Notes: generated from the sequence alone by a model not told the origin. DNA of 64,000 nt from Branchiostoma floridae (GCF_000003815.2 NC_049997.1:2158484-2222483); one strand, 5' to 3'. Positions 33,470 through 45,180 are shown, counted from the stretch's first letter. Made by a program: numbers and translations.

Positions 33470-35265
33470 GTGTACATATTTGCCTAAGCTACATACATGC
33501 CTAAAATGGTGCCAATATTTCGTTCCTTTTCTCAATTATCGTCTTTCGAATGTATTAACTAAAATACCCCTGCAGTTCCCAAATCAATGTTAGCGGGTTC
33601 AAACCTGATTGCAAAAGCTATATTCTATCTAAATATCAAGACTACATCATGCCCGGCACAAGAGATGCATTGAAACAAGTATTATGATAACATATTCTCA
33701 TTAATTAATCAAATTTTCTTCTCCTAATTTGCATAATTTTAATTCATTTTGTACATCTTTTCGTTACCTATCTACATACCAAAAAGCATGACGAGACATT
33801 ATTCCTTTTTTTATTTATCCTACTCAGACGAGGAACAATTGAAAAAACAATGCAACACAATTCCAAAACTTGCCGCAAAGGGGCCAAAACTAATGTAAAT
33901 TGTTCCAGAGCACAAGAACTACCTATCACCCTATTAATAATCGCAATCCATGTTAACGTTATTCAAAATGTTTAGTATTCAAACATACAAATAAAACACC
34001 CTCTGACTTACCATCGTCAACTACCAAGAGGCCAAAAAGTGCATAAAGCTCTTCATGATTACAACATCTAACCACGTTACAAATATCATCGCAACCCATC
34101 CACAGATTCTTGAGACATTCACCGAAGAAACAGAAGAAAAAAAAAAACATCACCAAACTCCTCATGATCCACAACAAAAGGCTACAAGGCCGAAATTCAC
34201 AGCAAATCAACATCGAATCGCCATATATCTACCTACCACATAAATATTAACACCACGCAGGTCCAGATTAAAAAAAAAAGATGACACCAAACGTTTGCTG
34301 CAATACCAATGTCAACCGACATGTGGCACAAAATCCACCTGTACCATCAGCATTCCTACACCTACCCACCAACAAAAACCATTGCAAGCATTCCACCAGC
34401 ACACCAGTTCTTGATATATCCCCCACATCAGCCTTCCTCCCTGCAGTTGTTCCCTTTGGAATGTCCTGACAAAACTGTCCCTGCCATTCAAAAAATAATG
34501 TTAGGGGGCTGAAACATGTTTCACTTTGTCATGACGCTGAAAACTATCTGCCACCAAAATGTCAAGACCATATCATGTCTTGGACAAGAGATATATTGAA
34601 AAAAAACTACTATGATAGATTAATCATTAATTATCCAAATGTACTCCTATTTTGCATAGTTAGTATTTTATTTGTACAACATTGTAACCGGAATGACATT
34701 ACATGATTGTAACGTACCAAAAAATTATGAAAATTCGTTGTTCCCTTATGAGGTATCAATTTCCGAAGTTTTTGACAAAATGCCCCTGCTATCCCCAAAC
34801 AAGTCGCTAGGGGGCCCAAAATTATGTCACTTATTCCTGAGCACATTGAGCTATCTAAAGAGAATAATTAAAATTCTGAACACAAGAGAGAATTCGTAAC
34901 CATAGCTTGTTCAGAGCGCGAAATAGCAAAACCAGAAGTTGCGCTGCAGTACCGAGGGAAGCCGCTAAGTGGCCCAAAATTTTCAGCTTTTATCACAGCC
35001 CAACAATACACTAAGTTCGAAACCGATCCACTCAGCCAGTTATCTTGTTGACAGACAGACAAACACTAGTGAAAATCTATCCTCCATATCAAGGGAAGCC
35101 AGTAGGGGGGGGGCCAAAATCTAATCATTTATAACTTCTATCACACCCAACCTACAAACCAAGTATGAAACTAATCCATCCAGCCGTTCTTGAGTTGTTT
35201 TTTTGACAGACAGACAAACACTAGTTGAAATATAACATCCATGACGTTTTAGGGAAGTAACAACA
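33470..35265. repeat. Cluster of dispersed octamer/TAGGGGGC repeats
   Basis: Three or more partial copies follow each other, with landmarks GACAAAATGCCCCTGC, CGCTAGGGGGCCC, GTTGCGCTGCAGTACC and TTGACAGACAGACAAACA (about 35050 and 35205). They belong to the family at 3460-5190. Open frames here are repeat-derived. Confidence 0.65.
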
Positions 35266-35319
35266 GTTCTCTTCCTGTAAAGAACTACCTGATCAGTATT
35301 TTGATTTACTTTTCTTCAG

Positions 35320-35434
35320 GATCCGGCTGGGAAGTGATGGGCAAAGAACGGTTTCAGCAGATCTCAGTTGGGCAGGTGGGGGTATGGGCAGTCTCTGACG
35401 ATTCTACTGTGATGTACCTCGTGGAAACTTACGG
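35320..35434 (+). CDS. Mosaic gene exon 14: tectonin repeat 2
   Basis: Acceptor CTTTTCTTCAG, donor ACGG/GTGAGT, 115 bases, phase 1 to 2. The peptide GSGWEVMGKERFQQISVGQV continues GVWAVSDDSTVMYLVE, a textbook tectonin unit (W-E-V-M-G...F-x-Q-I-S-V-G...VWAV). The split codon GG/A matches the next exon. Confidence 0.9.
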
Positions 35435-35990
35435 GTGAGTATGTAAAGCAGACTGGCACTTATCCTGGCACATTTGATAAAATGCAAAATGGCCCCTCGC
35501 GTTAGATGAATGACGTCATAATTTTGTCATTTTATTTTATGACATGAAAGTTTATGTGATGATTTTTTGTCAGATATTTTCGTAGTTATGCAATACCATA
35601 GCTGTGGGTACCAAAAGTTTGTTTCGAAAACTGCAAATCAAATGAACCCCAGTCAGACTGAACACCGGGTTTCATTTGCAGTTCTTACACAACTTTCCAG
35701 AAAAAAAATTCGGATTTTATATCTAGTGCTCTGGACATGCTATGATCACAGTGGAAGACACATCCTGTGCTCTATAGCAATTAGTATGAGTTTGGGTTAA
35801 CTAGCATTTGATTTCGAATTGAAGCTTGTTTTGTCCAAAATTTTAAAAGAGGATTACTTATGAAATCAATAACGGATTGTGATAATTTTTGGTATTCAAA
35901 AAGCTTGGACAAATATGTACACTATGATATGCTTATAACACAAATAAGGACTACTTTACAATATTAAAGAGAAATTCTACCTTAGCATGT

Positions 35991-37412
35991 TTAACCCTAT
36001 CCAGACTGGGCTTTTTTGGCCTTCCCTGGCCTAGGGGGGGGGGGGCTCATTCGAACCCCCCCTCTTCGTATTTTCAAAACGGCTTATTGTACGATAACCA
36101 AATTTTCAGGGAAGGTTGTGATCATTGAGTTTTATAATTCCTGCAATTTTAATATCATTATGACGTAATATGACGTAATTATGACGTCATAAATTCATAT
36201 TTTTGGCTAAAACGGGGAATTCCCATAATACCTAGATATCTCACTGAAAAAGTTACCAATAATGGTTTCTTATTAATATTTAAGTGTTATAAGACTTCTG
36301 TTGTCAAAAGTCGACGCAACGACGTCAAAATGACGTCATAGAATGACGTCATCAGTAGTTTAGCTTTCCGCCATCTTGGATTATCAACCTTAAATTTTTC
36401 AATATACATTTTTTTCAACATATAACGCTAAAACCCCTTGGGAATGGATTAAAAACGTTCAAATGAATGTTTTCTGTAAGAAAATACCAAGTAGTGATGA
36501 AATCTGAGTGAAAATAAGCTTGTTATACTTTTCATCATGATATTGTCGGCCATCTTGGATTTTGACCAATTACGTCATCTCATTAGCATAATTTATGAAT
36601 ATTTAATTTTAAATGTTCAACTAATATGTCGTAGATATTCAAGATATATGAAAAGATGTTTAGTTTAGCAAGAAAATCTTAAATTCCCATTGTTTAAACC
36701 AAAATTAGTGATTTTTGTCAAATTTGCCTTTCAGAAACCCGTTGCCATGGCAACAAGAAAAATCATCAACTTCCCCATTTTTTTTATACTTGTTGCCAAC
36801 AATATTTTAGGACAACTCACCAAGTTTGGTTGTTCTAGCACAAGCCGTTTGGGAGCTATAGGGGGTCAAAGTTGGCGCAGGCACTTTTCTAAAATACTAC
36901 TTTTTCCACATATAACCCCAAATCCCAATAGAAATGGACTGAAAATGATCAAGTGATTGTGTTTTGTAAGAAAATCAAAGATTTTGATGGTATTTGAGTA
37001 AAAATTGCATGTATTTATCGTTGAAAATGACAATGTCCGCCATCTTGGATTTTGACCTATAACGTCATCAAATTAGCATAAATTATGAATATTTAAATAA
37101 AAATATAACTTTAAATTACACAGGATGTTAATGATATAAATAAACAAGTTTGATCTAGCAATAAAACCATGAAATCTCATAATTCAAACTGAAATTAGTA
37201 AAGTTGGGAAAATATGCCAGTCAGAAACCCGTTGCCATGGCAACACGAAAAATCACAAACTCAAAATTTTTTCACAGAATTGTTGCCAACAATATTTCAG
37301 GAAAAGTCATCAAGTTTCGTAGTCCTAGCACACGTCGTTCGCCAGTTATACGACGTCAAAGTTGCCGCGGGTACTTTTAGTCCCCCCCCCCCCCCCGTCT
37401 AGATAGGGTTAA
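35991..37412. mobile_element. TTAA-flanked piggyBac-like MITE, copy 1 (internally duplicated)
   Basis: The element starts TTAA-CCCTATCCAGACTGGG and ends GTCTAGATAGGG-TTAA. TTAA target duplication with CCCT termini is the hallmark of piggyBac-like transposons. Next to the ends are G and C homopolymers. Inside are three TGACGTCA palindromes, CGCCATCTTGG motifs and two perfect GTTGCCATGGCAAC palindromes at 36741-36754 and 37231-37244. A segment of about 490 bases is present twice in tandem, which explains the greater length compared with copies 2 and 3. No transposase. Confidence 0.8.
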
Positions 37413-37724
37413 TACACACTTTTTTTAAATCCTGGCTATGAAATTTGTTTGTCACTTCGAATCTGATCAGGCAAAAGTTTTGTTTTTCATAGTTAACGGT
37501 AGAATTAGAGAATATTGTTATTAATTCTTATCATTTAATTTTGCATTATCTTCGTCAACAATGCTAGTACATGCTGGTAAGCCAAGTAAAAAACAGATAT
37601 AAATGATCATTTGGTAGCGAAAGGCTATCAAATGAAATGTATGCCTCTTGTCTACTTCCAAATTGTACCCCTTTCTCTTGGTAAAATGATCTTTTACCGG
37701 CAATTTTATGCAATGTCACTGCAC

Positions 37725-38060
37725 GAAATGACAAGGAATCCTGGTGAATACGTCCAGGTATTTCCCCGTATTTTTGGCGAATAAAAGCGAATGCAGGCGA
37801 ATCCGACAACGGATTCGTAACAAATCCGAACATCGGAAACTTAAAACGACAAATATCTGAAAATACGGATTTGCGATAACCATATCTTTTCTGTATTTTT
37901 GTGAATCCGTAACAAATCCCAACATCCGATTCGGTTATTCGGTCACTCAAATCCGACAAAATTCGAAAACAATGAGTCGTGTTCTGTCTGTATTTTTGTA
38001 TTTGGTGGATCCGACAAGGAATCCGTGACAAATCCGAACATCGGAAACTGTTATTCGGAA
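37725..38060. repeat. Short ATCCGACAA / AATCCGAACATC repeats
   Basis: Diverged units containing GAATCCGACAACGGATTCGT, ACAAATCCGAACATCGGAAA and CCGTAACAAATCCCAACATC occur three times. Some units are internally palindromic (ATCCG...CGGAT). A 194-codon open frame on the minus strand here is a by-product of the repeat. Confidence 0.55.
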
Positions 38061-38250
38061 CCTCATTGCGGCAAGTATTTTCGACAGATACCGAGCTGTT
38101 CGTATCTGCCACAGACGTTGCCAGATTCAACATACGAACTTTTTTCAATCTATAACATATTCAAATCAAGAAAATTCTATTTGCAACAAATATGTACAGA
38201 CACAACACACAAATTTTGATACAATATTTGTTAAAATCATTTATTTTCAG

Positions 38251-38468
38251 AAACAACGAAACAGCAGACTTCCACTGGCAAGCAGTACATATAGACTTCG
38301 TCAATAATCAGCTCTTCTACTTCGGCAATCGACCACTGTTTTATAGACAACAATCTTCTGATTGGAATATAGAGTGGATACATTCAGGAAAGCAGTTTTT
38401 GTGGGTCATTGTAACCACATCTATACATAACAACACTTTAAGATATGGAGACACCATAGTCAGAAAAG
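38251..38468 (+). CDS. Mosaic gene exon 15: diverged tectonin repeats
   Basis: Acceptor TTTATTTTCAG, donor AAAAG/GTAAGG, 218 bases, phase 2 to 1, joined to exon 14 through Gly. The peptide contains FHWQAVHIDFVNNQLFYFG, then DWNIEWIHSGKQFLWVIV. The spacing of W and V-W resembles two tectonin units that have drifted from consensus. There is no cysteine. Confidence 0.75.
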
Positions 38469-38627
38469 GTAAGGAACTATCGTACCATAAGAGGATTGAT
38501 AAAAACGTTATGCAAGTCAAACTATTTTACCTACGTCAAGATTTAATATTTGGATTATGAAGCCGAACAATAGTATTAGAAAATAATAAAGTTGATGTAT
38601 GTCAATTTACCTACTTCTTTTTCATAG

Positions 38628-38780
38628 GCATAAGCTCAGAAAGGCCTGAAGGAAAAAGCTGGGAAATGGTAGGATCCGCGAATGTAAATGAAATCAGCGT
38701 CAGTTCTAGAACTGGGCAGCTGTGGGCGGTCGAACGTAATATGAAAGTCTGGCGATCACCGTTCTACTGTGAAATCTCAG
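38628..38780 (+). CDS. Mosaic gene exon 16: tectonin repeat
   Basis: Acceptor TTTTTCATAG, donor CTCAG/GTATGA, 153 bases, phase 1 to 1. The peptide KSWEMVGSANVNEISVSS continues GQLWAVERNMKVWRSPFY, a clear tectonin unit. Confidence 0.88.
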
Positions 38781-38906
38781 GTATGATAAGATACCATAGT
38801 CCAATGATGTATTATTTTCCAGACGAGAGTTAAATTGGCTAATATACGATGTACTTGTTTTGGTCCCCAGTAAGTTAGTAACTTCCCTGCCGGGTATTGT
38901 GACAGT

Positions 38907-39386
38907 NNNNNNNNNNNNNNNNNNNNNNNNNNNNNNNNNNNNNNNNNNNNNNNNNNNNNNNNNNNNNNNNNNNNNNNNNNNNNNNNNNNNNNNNNNNNNN
39001 NNNNNNNNNNNNNNNNNNNNNNNNNNNNNNNNNNNNNNNNNNNNNNNNNNNNNNNNNNNNNNNNNNNNNNNNNNNNNNNNNNNNNNNNNNNNNNNNNNNN
39101 NNNNNNNNNNNNNNNNNNNNNNNNNNNNNNNNNNNNNNNNNNNNNNNNNNNNNNNNNNNNNNNNNNNNNNNNNNNNNNNNNNNNNNNNNNNNNNNNNNNN
39201 NNNNNNNNNNNNNNNNNNNNNNNNNNNNNNNNNNNNNNNNNNNNNNNNNNNNNNNNNNNNNNNNNNNNNNNNNNNNNNNNNNNNNNNNNNNNNNNNNNNN
39301 NNNNNNNNNNNNNNNNNNNNNNNNNNNNNNNNNNNNNNNNNNNNNNNNNNNNNNNNNNNNNNNNNNNNNNNNNNNNNNNNNNNNNN
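38907..39386. other. Assembly gap (480 N)
   Basis: A run of N within the tectonin block. The flanking exons end and start in phase 1, so zero, one or more phase-1 exons could be hidden here. Confidence 0.98.
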
Positions 39387-39404
39387 ATATATATATATAA
39401 ACAG

Positions 39405-39716
39405 CGACGTACGACTGGGAACCAATCACTGGCTGCTTCAATTCTACATCAGTCGGACGGGCAGGAGTTTGGGCGGTGGACTTTTACGGCCGTGTGTTCC
39501 ACAGGACATGGACATTTTTGAATGAGACCTCTCCTGGTGAAGATTGGGTACATGTACCAGGACCAAATCTGCATCGGGTGACTGTGGGAGATGGAATAAT
39601 CTGGGGTGTAGACGTTAACAATCGTCTATTTGCAAATTTGCTATCGAATCCTACTGACAGGGCAGTGTGCAAAGTGGGCTTGAAAGGGCATTCGAGTTGC
39701 TATGCTGTACAAAATG
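39405..39716 (+). CDS. Mosaic gene exon 17: two tectonin repeats
   Basis: Acceptor TATATAAACAG, donor AAATG/GTAAGT, 312 bases, phase 1 to 1. Two units are visible: YDWEPITGCFNSTSVG with AGVWAVDFYGRVFHRT, and EDWVHVPGPNLHRVTVGDGI with IWGVDVNNRLFA. Two late cysteines (AVCKVG, SSCYAV) follow. The acceptor is only 18 bases from the assembly gap, so its pyrimidine tract is partly unseen. Confidence 0.88.
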
Positions 39717-40334
39717 GTAAGTCTACCCTGTTGTCTTATATAAGCATTCGACCTAGTGGTTTTCTAAAAGGTTTGGCATATTATTTCATATTTATACGCT
39801 TTTGTGTCATATGTAAGAGCGCAATTCGTCATTTATTGAAAAAAGTACCCTAAGTAATACTAATTTTCTAAAAAAGATTGTTCTATCTCGACACTCATGC
39901 AAATTAGCGAAATACACTTTTACTTCGGTTAGGAATGTCCTTCGAAGGCTCCTTATTGAATAAGAACCACACCGAATCTTTAAAGAACCTTCGGCAGTTA
40001 TAAAAGAGAGAAAAGAGTAGAGGTCCTTGTCGGTTTAAGTGGTTCAGAAACTACTGTTCTATTGTGGCAAAAGGGGCAATTTCTCGTATTGATCTCAACT
40101 GAGTTAGCGCCGAATGGTAGCTGCTCGAATCCTTTGCGCTTTTTACCCCTCAGTCTTAAGCTTCTTGCCATACCGACCCATCCAATAACAAAACAATTTA
40201 GAGTTCGCGAACACTTACATTCGCCAATTAGACCAGGTTTGTTATGTAGAATGATGTCTGTAGACATAAATGCGCTCCTGATTACATTTTATATATGATA
40301 AAATCACACAAGTTCTTATCAACTAAGAGTTCAA

Positions 40335-41520
40335 AGACCTTAACCTCCATGAAATGTTAAGAGCTTGTGTAAATTGTATGCAAATGATTTACTAGGTGGC
40401 CCAAAATGTAATCATTAGTATCTGTAGGGAGGATGGAGAGGTATGTGTCGGTGTGGAAGAAGGGGGTATTATTGAGGACTTTTTATGTACATATAGCCAT
40501 ATACCCTTAATTTTGGCATGATAAACTAATCATATGGCTAATAATGCGAGTTCTTTACCATATGGATTCTATCTATTCTATCTGCTATCTTTCTGAATTT
40601 GGGGAATAATGTATCTCAGCCTTATAGACTACCAAAATGAAACCGTTTGTGCACGACCTTTTGGTTGCAGTCTTTCCGAGTGAAGTATATATATTTTCAC
40701 CAGTTAATTATGCTTCTGTCCTGATTTATATAATTTTTCTCGGTTTATCATCCTCTTTACCCAAGAGAAACAAGTCGTATAGTTACAGGGATGGTTATTG
40801 TATTGGTTAATAATAAATTATGTAAAACAAAAACTAATTTGCATGTTTTGTGTCTGAAAATGTTCCCCTTCACTACGCTCTAGTATGTGGTAACTATGAA
40901 ATTGCTATTATTTGTCACAGTGAATCACTACATTATCTCATTAACTAAGCAAACGAGGTCGCCATATGCACAATTAGTATCTATCGACATTTTTTTTTTT
41001 CAGTGTTACAAATGTGACTTATTTGAAAGTCCCGTCTTGGAATGCATAGGGTTAATAACTTTCCTCGTTGATTATGTAAATTAGCCGTTGATTTGCATTT
41101 AAGTATAACATTATGTAAGTTTACACTTAGGCTATCTTCATAGAAGAAATCATGATGATCCATCGATACTTTCTCGAGTTATTCTCGTCCAAAGTTTGAA
41201 AGAAAATCGGCGCCCTTAGTTTTAAAAAAGCCGCAATTGGGGTCCAAACTTTAATGACTTACTCTCTTCCCCAAGGGCTTTCTGCCACTTAAACATCACG
41301 ACCACAGCATGTCTAGATTTTAAGAATAGAAGATACGCTAAATTAATTAGCAAGTCGCTTAGGGCCCATTATCGACTTTGACTGTCGGCGCGTCGCTTTT
41401 TCTGACCACTACCCACCTACAAAATATCATCAGGATCCACCCAAGGCGTCTTAAGTTATGCTGTTAACAAACAGACAGACAGACACACAAATACACACAA
41501 AAATAACCTTCTGCCATTCT
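40335..41520. repeat. Diverged copies of the dispersed CCTCCATG/octamer family
   Basis: Landmarks include ACCTCCATGAAATGTTAAGA near 40352, ATTATGTAAATTAGC with GATTTGCAT near 41072-41098, and a terminal CAGACAGACAGACAC near 41472. The region between exons 17 and 18 shows no other exon. Confidence 0.5.
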
Positions 41521-41701
41521 AAGCGTAACTACTCATAGCTATAGCATTTTAAAATAAATACTTATGGAAACAAATATTCTACTTTTTATGTAACATGAGT
41601 GATTTGTGAAGTCAATTGCTTCTACTGGTTATGATTGATCCTATACTATCGATGATTATGATTATTACTTTCTAATCCATTTCATTCATTCTTTTCATAA
41701 G

Positions 41702-41827
41702 AAAAACGTCTATGTGAAGAGGACGAGATCATCTGTCCTCACAGCGAAAAATGTATCCAAGAATGCAGTGTGTGTGATGGCATCGTAGACTGTGGGGACG
41801 GTGACGACAGCGACGAACGGAACTGTT
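41702..41827 (+). CDS. Mosaic gene exon 18: LDL-receptor A module 1
   Basis: Acceptor CTTTTCATAAG, donor CTGTT/GTACGT, 126 bases, phase 1 to 1. Six cysteines and a full calcium-binding end: LCEEDEIICPHSEKC, then VCDGIVDCGDGDDSDERNC. This is the best-conserved LDLa module of the set. Confidence 0.92.
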
Positions 41828-41999
41828 GTACGTTTCCTTTTTTAAATTATTTTTTCTTAAGGCCTATTTCTTTGTTTTTATTCCCATTGACTCTTATGTT
41901 ATAATGTATATTTAACGTGATTTCTCTCTTCCCTTAGTGCCTACGATCATTATGTTGATCATTATGGCAAAGTCTGTATTTAACATCCTATCCAAGGGA

Positions 42000-42172
42000 C
42001 GTTCTTAGCCTAATCTAGGTACTCATTTTCACCTGTGTGAAGTGGAGAAAGTCATGTAAAGTGCCTTTCCTAATGGCACAAGATCGGTAGCACAGCGGGA
42101 TTCGAACTAGTTAACTCAGGACTTCTTGGGACTGAGTCCAACGCGCTGCTGTTTATGTCACGAGATCTCACG
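42000..42172 (-). mobile_element. tRNA-derived SINE, copy 2
   Basis: The minus strand carries a B box GTTCGAATCCCG (complement near 42098-42107) and a body shared with copy 1 (ATTTTCACCTG, GTAAAGTG, GATCGGTAGCACAGC on the plus strand). The tRNA-like head is degraded. Confidence 0.65.
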
Positions 42173-42438
42173 CATGTATGATGGTCGCTTTCATATTATT
42201 GAAGCTACATGAAGTGTCAGCAAATGTCAAACAATGACAGGTAAGGCTAGCTGTATGTATAGTTTAGTTCCGTAGTCCTTGCCTTATGTTTTAAGAGCTG
42301 ACGTCTGTAAAAACCAAGCAAAAAATGGCCAAACTAAAAGGAATCAAAAAGGAATCAAGGTACCCATATTCAGTACAGGAAATGTCAACATTATGGTACT
42401 CTTGTGCACATAAAATGTTGTTGTTTTTGTGTTTCAAG

Positions 42439-42567
42439 GGTTAGCTGGCTGCCCAGAAAAACACAGACTGGTTTGTAACGGAGATGTAGGCTGCTACAGC
42501 CCCAGCCGTGTGTGCGACGGGGAGTGGAACTGTGGGGAAGACAAGGAAGACGAGCGGGACTGTCACG
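42439..42567 (+). CDS. Mosaic gene exon 19: LDL-receptor A module 2
   Basis: Donor TCACG/GTAGGG, 129 bases, phase 1 to 1. The peptide GCPEKHRLVCNGDVGCYS, then VCDGEWNCGEDKEDERDC, has six cysteines and an acidic calcium site. Two acceptors six bases apart (AAG at 42438 and TTAG at 42444) keep the frame, so a two-residue variation at the start is possible. Confidence 0.9.
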
Positions 42568-42945
42568 GTAGGGTTCAGTTTGCAGAAGTCATGCTGTAAA
42601 GTTACATTCACATCGTGCTCTGCAATGACATCGAGGGAAATAAAATAAATCAGTCTATCTGGGGTTTTCATTCACCTTTATGCTTCCTGCAGTATAGTAA
42701 GCAAGAACCTAATTGGAGAAAGGAAGTACTAAAGTTAAGTACATTTAGGACTCAACTTTGATATAATGCCACCATTGTTATGTCTCATAATTGCGAAACT
42801 GTTTTTTTTTAACTGAATGCGTCACAGTCAACTGTTCGCTGAGTGTTAATGATAGTTTATTTAGGACTGAAGAGTTAAATGGACTCTGTCATGCACTATG
42901 CAACAGTGTTTCTTACACAGGGTTTGACTAACAGAATTTCCATAG

Positions 42946-43051
42946 ANNNNNNNNNNNNNNNNNNNNNNNNNNNNNNNNNNNNNNNNNNNNNNNNNNNNNN
43001 NNNNNNNNNNNNNNNNNNNNNNNNNNNNNNNNNNNNNNNNNNNNNNCTGTG
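42946..43051 (+). CDS. Probable LDL-receptor A exon hidden in the assembly gap
   Basis: Just before the gap is acceptor-like TTTCCATAG, and just after it is CTGTG/GTACTT, the exact exon ending (Cys plus G, phase 1) used by the neighbouring LDLa exons. The 100 N between them is probably an arbitrary gap size. I infer one LDLa exon here; its sequence is not visible. Confidence 0.45.
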
Positions 43052-43499
43052 GTACTTTTACGATTATGTCTTTTTAGTAAGATAATACAAAAATTTATAG
43101 CAACTTAAACTGCATCTATCTAGACTACAACTGTGGTAGCGATGGTAAGCTTGTGTATTGAAATATGAATCCGATTCGAAAATAATTAAAAAGACACACA
43201 CATAAGAAAGAGCCACAGAAGGAATATGCTGATAACTAAAATTAGACATTAGACAATATTTCCTTAAAAGTCGCACCTGATCATGTGTGGCTTAAACTAT
43301 TGATCACTTGAAAATTGACGATCACCATTCACTAAAGAAATTCAATATTCAGACATGGCGTTTTTGCAATCTGGGACGGGCCCGGTCTTTTGATCCTGCA
43401 TTACTCAGCACATGACCACCAACTTTTATAAGACTGACTTCAAAACAAAATTAGGGACGTAAAGTAAATTTGACTTTATTGACGTGATTGAATATGGTT

Positions 43500-44140
43500 G
43501 AGCCAAAACAGGTGTAGCTATTCAGACCTGTCTTTTTTGGTCTCTCGAACGACGTATCATATGGCCATCAAATTTTTAGGAAATGAAATAAAAATTATAT
43601 CTGACAAGTATTAGATGGTTGACTTTATAATGACGTAAATGACGTATTATGACGTCATTAATTTGATTGTACTGGCCGGACGCATTAAAACAAGGTTATT
43701 CTCAAAAAACTGTAAGTTTTGCAATAAATATGTAACAGCTAGTGCGGATAACAGAATGATAATGTTTGTTACGACTTGTGTTGCCAATAGCAACATAAAT
43801 AACGTCAAAATTACGTCATGCACATCTTAGGTAACAGTTGGGCTCCGCCATATTATTGATTTTTCAAAAAAGCTTTTTATGCAACAAATAATCTCACAAG
43901 GCAATGGAAATAGACTTAATACATCCATGTACATGGTTTTTAGATGAAAAAAATACCATGTAGTTACAAATTCTAAGGGATAACGAGCTAGTTATTCTTG
44001 ATCTTGCCATCTTTGATTTGGGTTGATGACGTCACCAAATTAGCATAATCGATGCATATCTAATCTTGAAATTGACCAACATATGTAGATATATCGACAG
44101 GATATGATAATGACATTGAAAATTCCTGTCTTCGTATATG
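43500..44140. repeat. Old diverged copy of the TTAA-flanked MITE family
   Basis: Landmarks in order: TATTATGACGTCATTAATTT near 43640, AAAATTACGTCATG near 43806, CTCCGCCATATTATTGATTT near 43845, and TGATGACGTCACCAAATTAG near 44024. These follow the internal order of the elements at 35991 and 53610, but clear ends are missing. Confidence 0.55.
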
Positions 44141-44508
44141 GTAACATTGTATATAGTAACATTGTATCAGACTTACATTCAATAGACCTTAGCCGATATC
44201 GACTGTCTCTATCATAAGTTGGACAATAATTTTTAAATCTATCAATATTTTAATGGCATGTTGGGCACAGTCTCTCAATTGGTAGCGTCGAAACTTTACG
44301 ATTTGTAAAGAGTGGTCACTTATTTCAGTTCTCGGTGTCAATTAAAGTTGTCGTAGGCCTCAAAAAATCCCTCCCTTCTTAATAGGTTTATTTAGAATAG
44401 GTAGTGCTAGTTCTATATTGGATGTGAACAATTTATGCTGATTATGTTAATCTATATGCCTATACGTCTTTATAACTCTATCCTGATATCTTTCCCAACG
44501 AACTCAAG

Positions 44509-44640
44509 ATGAGCTGTGTGAGTCCATCGGATACTGGCCCTGTAGATCTGCACTTCCTCCTTTTCCGAAATGTATCAGTCGGCAGCAGAGATGTGACGGC
44601 TTCGTGGACTGCAGGGACTTCTCAGATGAAACGGGTTGTG
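44509..44640 (+). CDS. Mosaic gene exon 20: LDL-receptor A module 4
   Basis: Acceptor CGAACTCAAG, donor TTGTG/GTAATG, 132 bases, phase 1 to 1. The peptide ELCESIGYWPCRSALPPFPK, then RCDGFVDCRDFSDETGC, has six cysteines and the conserved CDG..DC.D.SDE..C end. Confidence 0.9.
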
Positions 44641-44841
44641 GTAATGCTTCAGCTGGTATTCATATCTGAAAATCGTGTGCAAAATGTTTTTTTTAAGGTA
44701 AATAACCTATGTCTTTGAGGTAATTCGTCATTTTTTGTTTTTTCCTACACCAAAAACATATCATCATTCTTTAACATATGATTGTTATTATTTCCTATAC
44801 CAGAACAGATTCATGTTACTATTTTTTAAACCTTTGAAAAG

Positions 44842-45018
44842 GATACTGTGGAGAACATGGGATAGCATTTTTTGATTGGATAGAGATCGACCAGGAAACA
44901 GAAGTGGCATTTGACGAAATGCGTCAAATTGGATGCATTTCCAAACATCTTGTGTGCAATGGAGTAAGAGATTACTTCGGGCCTTCTGGCATCCACGACG
45001 AAACTGATTGTGTCCAAG
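44842..45018 (+). CDS. Mosaic gene exon 21: degenerate LDL-receptor A module 5
   Basis: Acceptor CTTTGAAAAG, donor CCAAG/GTACTT, 177 bases, phase 1 to 1. The peptide has GYCGEHGIAFFDWIEI, then IGCISKHLVCNGVRDYFG and HDETDC. Only four cysteines remain and the second and fifth positions are lost, with insertions. It likely does not fold as a standard calcium-binding LDLa. Confidence 0.75.
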
Positions 45019-45180
45019 GTACTTATCATATACAAATACATATACACAAATATTACATTAAATTTTATTCTTAGTCTTAACAAGAAAGTGGTAAGTGTAG
45101 GAATTTGTTTGACATAAATAAATATGGTAAACGTGGTTTTAAGCAGTTACAACAAAGTGTATGTAATTTTGATCTTGCAG

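Noticed and set aside
37564-38148. 194-codon minus-strand open frame
   Set aside because: It covers short palindromic ATCCG repeats and intron sequence antisense to the mosaic gene; no domain pattern.
38706-39525. Open frames running through the 480-N gap
   Set aside because: They consist mostly of unknown bases and reflect N translation, not evidence of coding. The real exon after the gap starts at 39405.
43105-43150. A micro-exon ending ATG/GTAAGC after ACAACTGTGGTAGC
   Set aside because: The CNYNCG-like peptide is too short to judge and the phase is not needed to connect exons 19 and 20.
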